From assembly GCF_003201775.1 (NCBI RefSeq), contig NZ_QJJZ01000002.1, positions 124,001-188,000 of the forward strand: a DNA stretch of 64,000 nt, read 5' to 3'. A model generated the notes under the pieces. The model ran no database searches, was not told where the DNA came from, and worked only from the letters and a program-made list of their open reading frames with translations. The DNA is from Arenibacter sp. ARW7G5Y1 (GTDB lineage Bacteria > Bacteroidota > Bacteroidia > Flavobacteriales > Flavobacteriaceae). A program made the translations under genes and the position numbers. Shown here one piece after another: positions 56,395-64,000 of the stretch (the stretch's first letter is position 1; each line of letters opens with the position of its first letter).

Positions 56395-57933
56395 TCAATA
56401 TCCAGGATTCTGGGTCAAACTTGCATTGGAGTCAAGTTGATTCTGTGGTATTGGAAATATTGTTTTGGTGGCATCTGATGGAGCTTTTTCAAACCAGGCA
56501 TCACCATATGTTCCAAATCTAATCATATCATGTCTACGGATACCTTCAGCAAACAACTCCCGGCCCCTTTCATCATAGATATTCTTTTCTGTGAGTTCCG
56601 TATAGGGCAATACTCCTGCTCTATCCCTTACGGCGTTTACAAGGGCTAAGGCAGTACCTTGTTCCCGATCCAATCTCCATAACATTTCTGCTTCCAAAAG
56701 CACAAAATCTGTGTATCGGTATATTGCAAAATCATTGTTCATGTCTATCCTACCACCTTTTTCATATTCAAATTTCGACAATCTTGCACCATCTTGCCTT
56801 AACCAGAATAAGCCATTGGTAGAAGTTGGGTGCGGTGTAAATACCAGGATGGCCCCATCTGGGTCTTCTGGTTCAAAACCATTATCAATCAAAGGTTCGC
56901 CGCTGCTACTGAATTGTTGTCCCACAAGAAAATTCCCTCTTACACTGGCATTTTCTGGCACCCCTTTTCTCTTATCCGTATCTTCATAGGAATCATAAAA
57001 CTCGCCGACCGAAGTCCAGCCGTTCCAAGGTTGATAGGCTAAATCATAGGTATCCTGATTAGCTGCATGCAAGGATATTACTCCCATAATATTGCCCCTG
57101 GCATTGGTTTCATCATAAGGAATGGCAAAAATAAACTCGGATGTTCCCTGGGTATCCGCATCAAAATTGATAAAGTATTCCAACGTCATGCTAAAGGCAC
57201 CAGAACCTGTTATTTCCCTACAGGCCGCCAAGCAATCCTCCCATCGAGCTTCTCCTATATATTCCTCGGAATTCGCATATAATTTGGCCAAAGTTGCCTG
57301 TGCGGCATAAAAGTTCATCCGTCCATAGGACGATGACACATTTTTAGAGAGATCGTTAAGCGTAGATTTAAGCTCACTTTCTATGAAGTCGTAAACCTCT
57401 TTACGCGAAGCACGGGAGGGTTTGGGGTTGTCGTCCAAGAAATCGGTAATAAGTGGTACTCCCCCGTACAGATCCATCAAGTGAAAGTAGTAAAAAGCCC
57501 TAAAGGCCCTAAGCTCGGGCACAAACGCCAGGGCTTCATCCGTACCTATTTCCTCCAATTGATAAATGACCCGGTTACATGAATTTACACCAAAAAATAG
57601 CATGTTCCAATTGATGTTGAAATAAGGCTCCGTAGGAAGCCATTCATGCCGGTGCAAACGCTGCCAATGTCCGTTTTCATACCAATCCGTTCCTGTAGTA
57701 GGAATAGTCATCTCGTCTGTGGAAGCCTCGTTAAGAGACCACATATTGTCATTGCCCAGATAGTTATATAGATTCGTATAGATACTTCCTATAGAGGTGA
57801 CCACCTGTTCATCTGTTAAAAAGAAATTATCGGCGGTAACCTCGCTATATACCTCCTCTTCCAAATCGAAGCATCCTAAGAATAACAAGGCGCCTATGAG
57901 TAAAGTTCCTATTTTAAGATTATTTATTTTCAT
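56395..57933 (-). CDS. SusD/RagB-like glycan-binding lipoprotein, module 2
   Basis: The 512-residue lipoprotein (ALLFLGCFD) has the SusD signature EVTADNFFLTDEQVVTSIGSIY. Helical TPR-like parts are FVPELRAFRAFYYFHLMDLYGGVPLI and IYRYTDFVLLEAEMLWRL. It closes with RRHDMIRFGTYGDAW, then SLTQNPGY. Its length is typical. It pairs with the SusC encoded 12 bp upstream. Its sequence is well diverged from the module 1 SusD, so a different glycan is likely. Confidence 0.94.
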   Translation of the reverse strand: MKINNLKIGTLLIGALLFLGCFDLEEEVYSEVTADNFFLTDEQVVTSIGSIYTNLYNYLGNDNMWSLNEASTDEMTIPTTGTDWYENGHWQRLHRHEWLPTEPYFNINWNMLFFGVNSCNRVIYQLEEIGTDEALAFVPELRAFRAFYYFHLMDLYGGVPLITDFLDDNPKPSRASRKEVYDFIESELKSTLNDLSKNVSSSYGRMNFYAAQATLAKLYANSEEYIGEARWEDCLAACREITGSGAFSMTLEYFINFDADTQGTSEFIFAIPYDETNARGNIMGVISLHAANQDTYDLAYQPWNGWTSVGEFYDSYEDTDKRKGVPENASVRGNFLVGQQFSSSGEPLIDNGFEPEDPDGAILVFTPHPTSTNGLFWLRQDGARLSKFEYEKGGRIDMNNDFAIYRYTDFVLLEAEMLWRLDREQGTALALVNAVRDRAGVLPYTELTEKNIYDERGRELFAEGIRRHDMIRFGTYGDAWFEKAPSDATKTIFPIPQNQLDSNASLTQNPGY

Positions 57934-57945
57934 TACAAGTCTTTT

Positions 57946-60900
57946 TTAAAATTTAGCATTTAGTCCCAATGTGAAAGTTGTTGAGGTAAACCAAGTATTT
58001 CTACGGTCTATTCCTGGAGCCAATACATTTCCTCCGTCGGCATATCTAACTTCTGGATCCACACCGGTATAATCGGTAATTGTAAACAAATTTTGACCTG
58101 TAGCGTATAATTTTAATCCCTTCAAAGCCTTAAAGTCTGAAACATCAAAATTATAGCCAATATCTAAATTTTGTAATCTAAAGAACGACGCATCTTCTAC
58201 ATGATAGTCTGAATAAATGGCTCTATCGGTCAACTCGGGCAGGTAGTATTTGGTTTTAGTTACATTATATGCCAAAGACACTGATTGAGCTTCATAAAAT
58301 GCTCTAAACGTATTGATCAAATCATGTCCAAAAGACCCTCTGAAGAACGCATTCATATCAAATCTGCCGATTTTAAGTGAATTATTAAATCCGATTTCGT
58401 AATCCGGCAGACCATTTCCAATAATCATTTCATCTTTGGTGTCTATTGTTCCATCACCGTTTTGATCCTTAAACCTCCAAGTTCCGTCATCATTGACACC
58501 GTCAAATTGCCATCCAAAAAACTGGCCAATTTCTGCGCCTTCTTCTACTTGGATCAAATTAACATTCTGGCCAGGAGCACCCATAATGGCCAATTTTTGA
58601 ACCCCATTATCACCAAAAGTGGCATCGTCTCCCGAAAGTGATATTAATTCAGTTTTATAGGTTGAAAAGGTGAAGGTAGGTGTATAGGAAAAAGTCTTTC
58701 CTAAATCTAGATTGTAGGCAAGGGTTACCTCTATTCCGGCGTTTTTAATTTCACCTACATTCAACCACTTATCTTGATACAGGTTAGGTGGAACTGAAAC
58801 AGGAAGATTAAAAATTCCATCAGTCGTTCTTCTATCGTAGTAGTCTATAGAACCGGAAAGACTGTCGTCAAAAAAGGCAAAGTCCAAACCAAAATCCAAT
58901 TCCTCCTTCTTTTCCCATTTTAAATCCGGATTAGGGTTGCTAGAAGGCCGAAAGGCTGGTATAAATTCCCCATTATAGAAGAAATTATTTCCAGAACTGA
59001 ATCTTAATTGGGAAAGATAATTGCTCGAGGGCACAGCACCGGTGATACCATAACTTCCCCTAAGTTTTAATTGGGTTATTTTGTCACTATCCAATAGCTG
59101 TGAAAAATCTATACCAGCACCAACCCCGGGGAAATTTCCCCATTTGTTATTTTCTCCAAATTTGGTAGACCCTTCTCTTCGTATGCTCGCATTAAGGAAA
59201 AATGTATCCAGATAATTCAGACTCACTCTTGCAAAACTGCCGATCAATTTGGAAGCACCCTTATAACTTCCCACATTCCCCAGTCCATTGGTAAAATCTT
59301 GAGAAAGTCCGAGGTTGTTGTACAATAGCTCATCGGTAATAAAATCTCCTCCATTTGCATTGAAGCTTTCATTTGTAAATTCTTGATACGAATAACCGGC
59401 AACGGCATCCAGACCAAAATCCCCCAAATCTTTATTGTAGGACAAGGTAGTTTCAAAAAGCTGGGTCTCAATATCATTTATATTCCTTGAAGCACTTCCG
59501 TTTGAGGAAAATCCATTCAAATAACTATCACTCCTGTAGTAGGAACCATCTAGCCAGCTAATATCTTCTCGGGAGTATCGGGCACCAATCTTCAAACCGT
59601 CAATCAACTTAAAATCCGCATCTACGTTAATTAGACTGGCTTTGCGTTTTTGATCGTTATTGTTTTGTTCAAGAACGGCTACAGGATTGTAATAGCCGAA
59701 CAAAATTTCCTGCCAATATCCGCCAAACCTTTCAGCTTCAGGCCCTCCATGCACAGGGGCTGTAGGATTGTAGGTAGTGGCAAATTGAAATGCCGCAGCA
59801 TTACCTTTTTGCTCTTTTCTATTTTGACTTGTTAGGTTTAAAGACACCCTTAACCTATCATCAATAGCTCTGTGGGTAATATTGACCCTACCTATAAGTT
59901 GTTGAAAACCAGTATTAAGTGCAATGCCTTCAGCATCCCTGTAATTTACAGAAGCCCTATAGGTAGTTCCTCCGTTACCTCCACTAAAGGAAAGGTTATG
60001 TACATGGGTTGCAGCAGATCTGGTAATTTCATCGAACCAATCCGTCTCACTGCCATGGTCTGTACCACCAACGGCTATAAATTCGGAGGGGGTCATTACA
60101 GAGGGCTTGCGAGCCACATTTTCCAGGCTTACATAAGTATTGTATTCCAGAACGGATTGACCCGCCTTCCCACTCTTCGTGGTAACCAATACTACACCAC
60201 TGGAGCCCCGTGTGCCATAAATGGCTGCAGCAGAGCCATCTTTAAGGACATCCATAGATTCAATATCATTTGGGTCGATAGTTAATAGCGAAACCCCTGG
60301 AACACCATCAACAACGATTAATGGACCTGTATTGGCCCCTAAGGTGGACAATCCTCTTAACCTGATCGAAAAACCGCCATTTGGATCGGATCCCGGATTA
60401 GTAATGCTTAAACCTGCCACTTTACCTTGTAGCAATTGTGCCGGATTGGTAATATTGCCTGTGTTAAAGTCCTCTGCCTTAATACTTGTTACGGCACTGG
60501 TTATTTCCTTTTTCTTTTGTGTACCGTATCCCACAACAACTACTTCATTTAATTTGGAAGCGTCAGGTAACAGTGCTACTTCAATATTGGTGAGCCCATT
60601 GAGCGGAATTTCTTTGGAGGTATACCCGAGATAGGAAAACACTAGTATAGCATTCCCATCGGTAACGGATATGGAAAAGTTTCCATCAAAATCGGTCTGT
60701 GTTCCCTTGGTGGTTCCTTTTTCCAGTATATTGGCACCTGGCAATGGCAAACCATTTTCGTCCAATACGGAACCTGTAACCAAATGTCCTTGTTTTAAGG
60801 GTTTGGTTATTGCACTCAATGCAAACTCCGATTTTGAAGGTTGTATTTCCTTTTTAATTATTATGTGCTTGCCATATATCTCATAAGTTACTAGATCGTT

Positions 60901-61206
60901 ATTGAAAATCTTATCCAAAATGGGCTCAATACGTAAATTTTTCACCTTTAAGGTTATTAATTTATCGAGTTGCACGTCCTCATTTTTATAAAAGAATTTA
61001 AACTCGGTCTTACTTTCAATCTCCGAGATAACGTCTGCCAAAGTTGACAGGGAAAGGTCAAGACTAACCTTCACGTTTTGGGAATATCCGGAATTTGCCT
61101 TTAATTGAAAGAGGGTGACAATAAGAAAAAGGAAAGTTAATTTCATTTTCAAATCAATTTTAGGAACGATTTTGCACAACCATTCCACGGTGTTTGGTTT
61201 TTTCAT
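57946..61206 (-). CDS. SusC/RagA-like TonB-dependent receptor, module 2
   Basis: The 1086-residue outer-membrane protein has a signal peptide in an extended leader (cleavage near SGYSQN). The STN domain (about 45-115, VSLDLSLSTLADVISEIE) is followed by the regulatory-like domain (VTGSVLDENGLPLPGANIL), the plug (NEVVVVGYGTQKKK, DVLKDGSAAAIYGTRGSSGV), and the barrel ending FTLGLNAKF. The STN domain shows that it signals to the FecR encoded upstream. The start codon carries on its opposite strand a perfect -7 box of a predicted antisense RNA. Confidence 0.94.
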   Translation of the reverse strand: MKKPNTVEWLCKIVPKIDLKMKLTFLFLIVTLFQLKANSGYSQNVKVSLDLSLSTLADVISEIESKTEFKFFYKNEDVQLDKLITLKVKNLRIEPILDKIFNNDLVTYEIYGKHIIIKKEIQPSKSEFALSAITKPLKQGHLVTGSVLDENGLPLPGANILEKGTTKGTQTDFDGNFSISVTDGNAILVFSYLGYTSKEIPLNGLTNIEVALLPDASKLNEVVVVGYGTQKKKEITSAVTSIKAEDFNTGNITNPAQLLQGKVAGLSITNPGSDPNGGFSIRLRGLSTLGANTGPLIVVDGVPGVSLLTIDPNDIESMDVLKDGSAAAIYGTRGSSGVVLVTTKSGKAGQSVLEYNTYVSLENVARKPSVMTPSEFIAVGGTDHGSETDWFDEITRSAATHVHNLSFSGGNGGTTYRASVNYRDAEGIALNTGFQQLIGRVNITHRAIDDRLRVSLNLTSQNRKEQKGNAAAFQFATTYNPTAPVHGGPEAERFGGYWQEILFGYYNPVAVLEQNNNDQKRKASLINVDADFKLIDGLKIGARYSREDISWLDGSYYRSDSYLNGFSSNGSASRNINDIETQLFETTLSYNKDLGDFGLDAVAGYSYQEFTNESFNANGGDFITDELLYNNLGLSQDFTNGLGNVGSYKGASKLIGSFARVSLNYLDTFFLNASIRREGSTKFGENNKWGNFPGVGAGIDFSQLLDSDKITQLKLRGSYGITGAVPSSNYLSQLRFSSGNNFFYNGEFIPAFRPSSNPNPDLKWEKKEELDFGLDFAFFDDSLSGSIDYYDRRTTDGIFNLPVSVPPNLYQDKWLNVGEIKNAGIEVTLAYNLDLGKTFSYTPTFTFSTYKTELISLSGDDATFGDNGVQKLAIMGAPGQNVNLIQVEEGAEIGQFFGWQFDGVNDDGTWRFKDQNGDGTIDTKDEMIIGNGLPDYEIGFNNSLKIGRFDMNAFFRGSFGHDLINTFRAFYEAQSVSLAYNVTKTKYYLPELTDRAIYSDYHVEDASFFRLQNLDIGYNFDVSDFKALKGLKLYATGQNLFTITDYTGVDPEVRYADGGNVLAPGIDRRNTWFTSTTFTLGLNAKF

Positions 61207-61213
61207 AAATTTG
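61206..61213 (+). promoter_or_regulatory. -7 box on the strand antisense to susC, module 2
   Basis: TAAATTTG is a perfect TAnnTTTG match. Its first T is opposite the A of the susC ATG. No clear -33 box is visible at the standard distance. Confidence 0.4.
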
Positions 61214-61219
61214 AATGAT

Positions 61220-61296
61220 TTTTAAGTTTGTTACAGACAGCTGTAAAATCAGTTTTGAAATCGGGGAATGCAGCAACATTTCCCGATTTTTTTTTT
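61220..61296 (+). ncRNA. predicted cis-antisense RNA to the susC leader, module 2
   Basis: The RNA would start about 7 nt after the -7 box at 61206-61213 and end in the T-run of the hairpin at 61258-61289, so it is about 77 nt long. Box-to-hairpin distance is 44 nt, exactly as in module 1. The RNA would be complementary to the susC mRNA leader and could block its translation or end its transcription. Confidence 0.45.
61258..61296 (+). terminator. antisense-strand terminator in the fecR-susC gap, module 2
   Basis: On the + strand, AAATCGGGGAATG and CATTTCCCGATTT form a 13-bp stem with one G-U pair and a 6-nt loop, followed by a ten-T run that begins within the stem. On the - strand, which is the susC sense strand, the same position is an A-C mismatch and an A-run precedes instead. 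The hairpin thus ends a + strand transcript. Confidence 0.75.
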
Positions 61297-61355
61297 GATG
61301 AATTATGTCTTTCGGTTTATCTCATAGGCAGCATCAGTTTAGTTTTCTATAGTGT

Positions 61356-62531
61356 TTAGTTGAATTCTGTGGGTTCCTGGGTAGGCTCAATAATTATTTC
61401 ACCATTCTTCTTTAAATAGTCAAATTGGCTATTCTTTTTAAAAGTGTCCAATATCTGATCAATTGTTTCCGAATCAAAGGTTCCAGTATATCTGGTACGG
61501 TTCAAATCCAAATAATTGTTTTGGATTTTGATATTAAAATGCCTTTCCAATTCTTTGATGATATTCTCGAAACAATCATTTACAAAGTATAGTTTACCTG
61601 TTGTCCAGGCAATATGTTTCTGAACATTTACCTCCTGTACTATGATATCATCTTCTTGAAATACCGCTTGGTGTTTGGGAGGGAGAACAACATTTTTATT
61701 CTCATCAAAAATTTCCGAGGGTCTGTATACGGCAACACTTCCCTCTACCAATACGGCGGAGGTATTGCTTTCGTTTTTATAACTGGAAACATTAAACTTG
61801 GTCCCCAAGACACGTACGTTCATTTTTTCGGTATGTACAATAAACGGTTGGGAGGCATTTTTCTTTACGCTGAACATGGCTTCCCCATCTAAAAATACCT
61901 CCCTACTTTTTGGATCGGTAAACAACCTGGGATATTTGAATTTTGTGCCGGCATTGAGATAAACAATTGTACCGTCCGCCAGTTCCACCTCAAATCGTTT
62001 TCCGTAGGGCACGGTAAGTTGATTGTAGACCAACTCGGTCCCTTCAATCTCTTTGTTATCCTCATATTTAATTTTGCCGTACTCTTGGCTAACCACTTTT
62101 TCGCCTTCCTTGTTGGTAATGGCCGTGCGTTTATTTTCCTCTAATATCTGAAGACTTCCGTCCTCCAATTCCAAGGTAATCTCTGTAGCACTTTCTATTT
62201 GGGCATTGGACCTAAACGAAGCGTCAACGTTTAAAATATGGTAAAGAAGAAAAGAGGTGCCCACTATTAAGAGCAGGACGGCAGCATATTTAAATATACT
62301 ACGGCTCTTTCCAAAAGTCCATTTATTATTTATGGTAGTTTTCTTAAGAATACTGTCATAAGCTTTTTCTGAATCAATTGTACGCAATACGTAATCCAAT
62401 TCTTGATTGGCTCGCACTGTGGCCTTAAATTCCTCTCGATTTTTTTTTGATTCCTTAAGCCAGTCCCGCAAGATTTCGGTTTCCTCTTCTGAGAGAGCAC
62501 TAGTTAAATATTTAGCAATAAGTGTTTTCAC
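61356..62531 (-). CDS. FecR-like anti-sigma factor, module 2
   Basis: The 391-residue protein has an N-terminal cytoplasmic part (YLTSALSEEETEILRDWL) and one membrane helix (about residues 80-100, YAAVLLLIVGTSFLLYHIL). The FecR domain has VPYGKRFEVELADGTIVYLNAGT, FLDGEAMFSVKKNASQPFIV and VLGTKFNVSSYKN. A DUF4974-like end is FENIIKELERHFNIKI. It has the same length as the module 1 FecR and is clearly paralogous. It is transcribed away from its sigma gene, with a 141-bp divergent gap. It probably controls the sigma factor at 62673. Confidence 0.92.
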   Translation of the reverse strand: MKTLIAKYLTSALSEEETEILRDWLKESKKNREEFKATVRANQELDYVLRTIDSEKAYDSILKKTTINNKWTFGKSRSIFKYAAVLLLIVGTSFLLYHILNVDASFRSNAQIESATEITLELEDGSLQILEENKRTAITNKEGEKVVSQEYGKIKYEDNKEIEGTELVYNQLTVPYGKRFEVELADGTIVYLNAGTKFKYPRLFTDPKSREVFLDGEAMFSVKKNASQPFIVHTEKMNVRVLGTKFNVSSYKNESNTSAVLVEGSVAVYRPSEIFDENKNVVLPPKHQAVFQEDDIIVQEVNVQKHIAWTTGKLYFVNDCFENIIKELERHFNIKIQNNYLDLNRTRYTGTFDSETIDQILDTFKKNSQFDYLKKNGEIIIEPTQEPTEFN

Positions 62532-62672
62532 TTTATATGATTATGAATTAGAAATGGGTACTTTTAGTTGTATGATACAAAAACCTGCATTTACCCCTAA
62601 AGAGTATTCTAGTTTTTTTTTTTAATCTTTACATAACCGTACTTAGATTACAGAATTCGATCAAATCATTTT

Positions 62673-63263
62673 ATGGAGGAAAAAATCTTGTGGAAGCGCA
62701 TCCAAAAAAGTGATAATAATGCTGTAAAAGAGCTTTTCGATTTGCATTATAGACCACTTTGTTCTTACGCTTTTCAGTTTACAGGCCTCATGGAGGATGC
62801 GGAAGATATTGTTCAGAACGAATTTATAAAGCTCTGGACAAGAAGATCTGAACTACGGATACATACTTCTCTCAAGGCTTATTTGTACAAATCTGTTTAC
62901 AACGCCTTTTTGCATCAAACCCGGAAAGTGAAAAAACAAGATGACTTCCTGGTTGCCTTAAAGTATGAAGCAATGTCCTATAGGGTTGATGAGGATGACA
63001 CAGTTTTTTTGGAGAAAATAGAAAGGATAAAAGGATTATTGGATCTTTTGCCGGATAAATGCAGGGAAATTTTGCTGCTTAGTAAAAGGGATGGATATCG
63101 AAATAGGGAAATCGCGGATAAATTGGGGATTTCCATCAAAACGGTGGAATCTCAGATAAGTATCGCTTTCAAAAAAATAAGAAATGGTTTTCTTGATAAG
63201 AATCTGCTTTTGTTTATCGTGTCAAAAAAAATCGGAAGGTGTATTGGCCGGTCTTGGCGGTAA
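62673..63263 (+). CDS. ECF sigma factor (FecI-like), module 2
   Basis: The 196-residue protein has region 2 (VKELFDLHYRPLCSYAFQFTGLMEDAEDIVQNEFIKLWT) and region 4 (LLPDKCREILLLSKRDGYRNREIADKLGISIKTVESQISIAFKKIR). It is divergent from fecR, unlike module 1 where sigma and fecR form one operon. It probably drives expression of the fecR or susC operon of module 2. The tail after region 4 (LLLFIVSKKIGRCIGRSWR) is longer than usual. The T-rich 141-bp gap to fecR must hold both promoters. Confidence 0.9.
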   Translation: MEEKILWKRIQKSDNNAVKELFDLHYRPLCSYAFQFTGLMEDAEDIVQNEFIKLWTRRSELRIHTSLKAYLYKSVYNAFLHQTRKVKKQDDFLVALKYEAMSYRVDEDDTVFLEKIERIKGLLDLLPDKCREILLLSKRDGYRNREIADKLGISIKTVESQISIAFKKIRNGFLDKNLLLFIVSKKIGRCIGRSWR

Positions 63264-63427
63264 TCAAATGCCGTTCTTGGAATAGTTTTTTTCAAAAAGT
63301 ATATTGAACTCCGCCCACCTATATTTTGTTGGTTTTGCGTTGGGAGGTCTTTTTTCTGTAAACATTGTCTAGGACGCTGGTTCCATACCAAAATCCGTCC
63401 AAATATACAGCCGAGGATTTGGTTTTT

Positions 63428-64000
63428 CTAGGCCTTTTTCTTTCGATATTCCCTTGGGCTCATTCCCTTTACACTCGCAAATTGATTGTTGAAGTTGGAA
63501 AGGCTGTTAAAACCACAGTCAAAAGCTATTTCAATGATTTTTTTTTCGGTATTCAACAAAAGCTGACAAGCTTTGCCAACCCTAAATTCAATTAAGAATT
63601 TTGAAAAGGTCATATTGGTTCTTCTTTTAAAATACCTACAAAAAGAATTAGGGGTCATGTTTGCTATATCTGCCACTTCCTTCAGTGTTATACTCTTCTT
63701 ATAGTTGGACATTATGAATTCAAGACAATTATCCAAACGGTCATAATCCCTGTAGCTTACATCTGGAATGTAACCTTTACTACAAAGGACCTCAGATGTT
63801 TCAAACTGCGCCATTTCATTCAATAGTCTTATCGATGTTAGTATTCTGTCAATTCCCTTTTCATTATATGCCTGGAGCATTAAGTTCTTCAATTTTTCAG
63901 AACGATGACCGGAAAATCTTAGTCCCCTTTTAGCCTCGGTCAACATTCTCTTAATATCTGACATTTCTTCGATTGACAGAAATTCAGTACCGAACGTCTC
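63428..64000 (-). CDS. AraC-family transcriptional regulator, N terminus outside the window
   Basis: The frame is open from the right edge: residues FLSIEE precede the Met encoded at 63964, so that Met is internal. The visible 190 residues have a connector (KRGLRFSGH, typical of the cupin-type AraC group) and a full C-terminal DNA-binding domain. The first HTH is SITLKEVADIANMTPNSFCRYFKRRT, and the second is IIEIAFDCGFNSLSNFNNQFASVKGMSPREYRKK. It converges with the sigma factor. It resembles the AraC fragment at the left edge, and both could sense sugars or sugar derivatives. Confidence 0.9.
   Translation of the reverse strand, partial: ETFGTEFLSIEEMSDIKRMLTEAKRGLRFSGHRSEKLKNLMLQAYNEKGIDRILTSIRLLNEMAQFETSEVLCSKGYIPDVSYRDYDRLDNCLEFIMSNYKKSITLKEVADIANMTPNSFCRYFKRRTNMTFSKFLIEFRVGKACQLLLNTEKKIIEIAFDCGFNSLSNFNNQFASVKGMSPREYRKKKA

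Noticed and set aside
61258-61296. Hairpin as a sense-strand attenuator between fecR and susC
   Set aside because: On the sense strand it has an A-C mismatch and an A-run in front, not a T-run behind; it fits only the antisense direction.

Overview
The window looks like a chromosomal piece of a marine Bacteroidota bacterium, most likely Flavobacteriaceae. The base composition is AT-rich. There are two SusC/SusD pairs with ECF-sigma/FecR control, many lipoprotein signal peptides, sulfatases, and promoter boxes of the Bacteroidota type (TAnnTTTG). The genus cannot be named from the sequence alone.

Region 1 (1-23.9 kb, + strand) is a fucose-glycan catabolic cluster. It starts with the tail of an AraC-type regulator. 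It holds three proteins with GH29 alpha-L-fucosidase domains (one fused to a GH43-like propeller), a GH141-like beta-helix protein with a C-terminal PDZ domain, a GH31 enzyme, two S1-type sulfatases and a SASA-type acetylesterase. With them is an oxidative L-fucose pathway: fucose permease, mutarotase, a putative fucose dehydrogenase (SDR), fuconate dehydratase, a second SDR, an FAH-family hydrolase and an FMN-dependent L-lactate dehydrogenase-like enzyme. The expected end products are pyruvate and lactate. The polymer could be fucoidan or another sulfated, acetylated fucose-rich glycan; no endo-fucanase is visible.

Region 2 (23.9-34.3 kb, - strand) converges on region 1. It encodes a ribulokinase-type FGGY kinase, L-fucose isomerase, three sialidase-like propeller proteins, a sodium:solute symporter and a LacI regulator. 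It therefore supplies the first two steps of the phosphorylative fucose route, but no aldolase is present. Two CG-centred near-palindromes that share a half-site are candidate LacI operators.

Region 3 (34.5-37.35 kb) is a tRNA-Arg(CCT) gene followed by a 2.7-kb decayed integrative element. The element is bounded by a 22-bp exact repeat of the tRNA 3' end, with a second 21-bp direct repeat just inside each end. It carries a tyrosine integrase that lacks its catalytic domain and two ParE/RelE-type toxin-antitoxin modules. One of the two toxins is cut by an in-frame TAG.

Region 4 (38.1-64 kb) begins with a large cytochrome c-PA14-sorbosone-dehydrogenase-like lipoprotein. It continues with two complete sigma/FecR/SusC/SusD uptake modules that point at each other, with two surface lipoproteins after module 1 and an FG-GAP/UnbV protein plus an unknown lipoprotein after module 2. 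An AraC-type gene runs off the right edge. Neither SusCD module has CAZymes beside it, while the CAZyme cluster has no SusCD.

The most interesting signal is in the fecR-susC gap of both modules. Each has a hairpin that is well paired and followed by a U-tract only when read antisense to susC. Each also has a -7-like box on that antisense strand that starts opposite the A of the susC ATG. The spacing from box to hairpin is 44 nt in both. This predicts a pair of roughly 75-nt cis-antisense RNAs that would repress susC.
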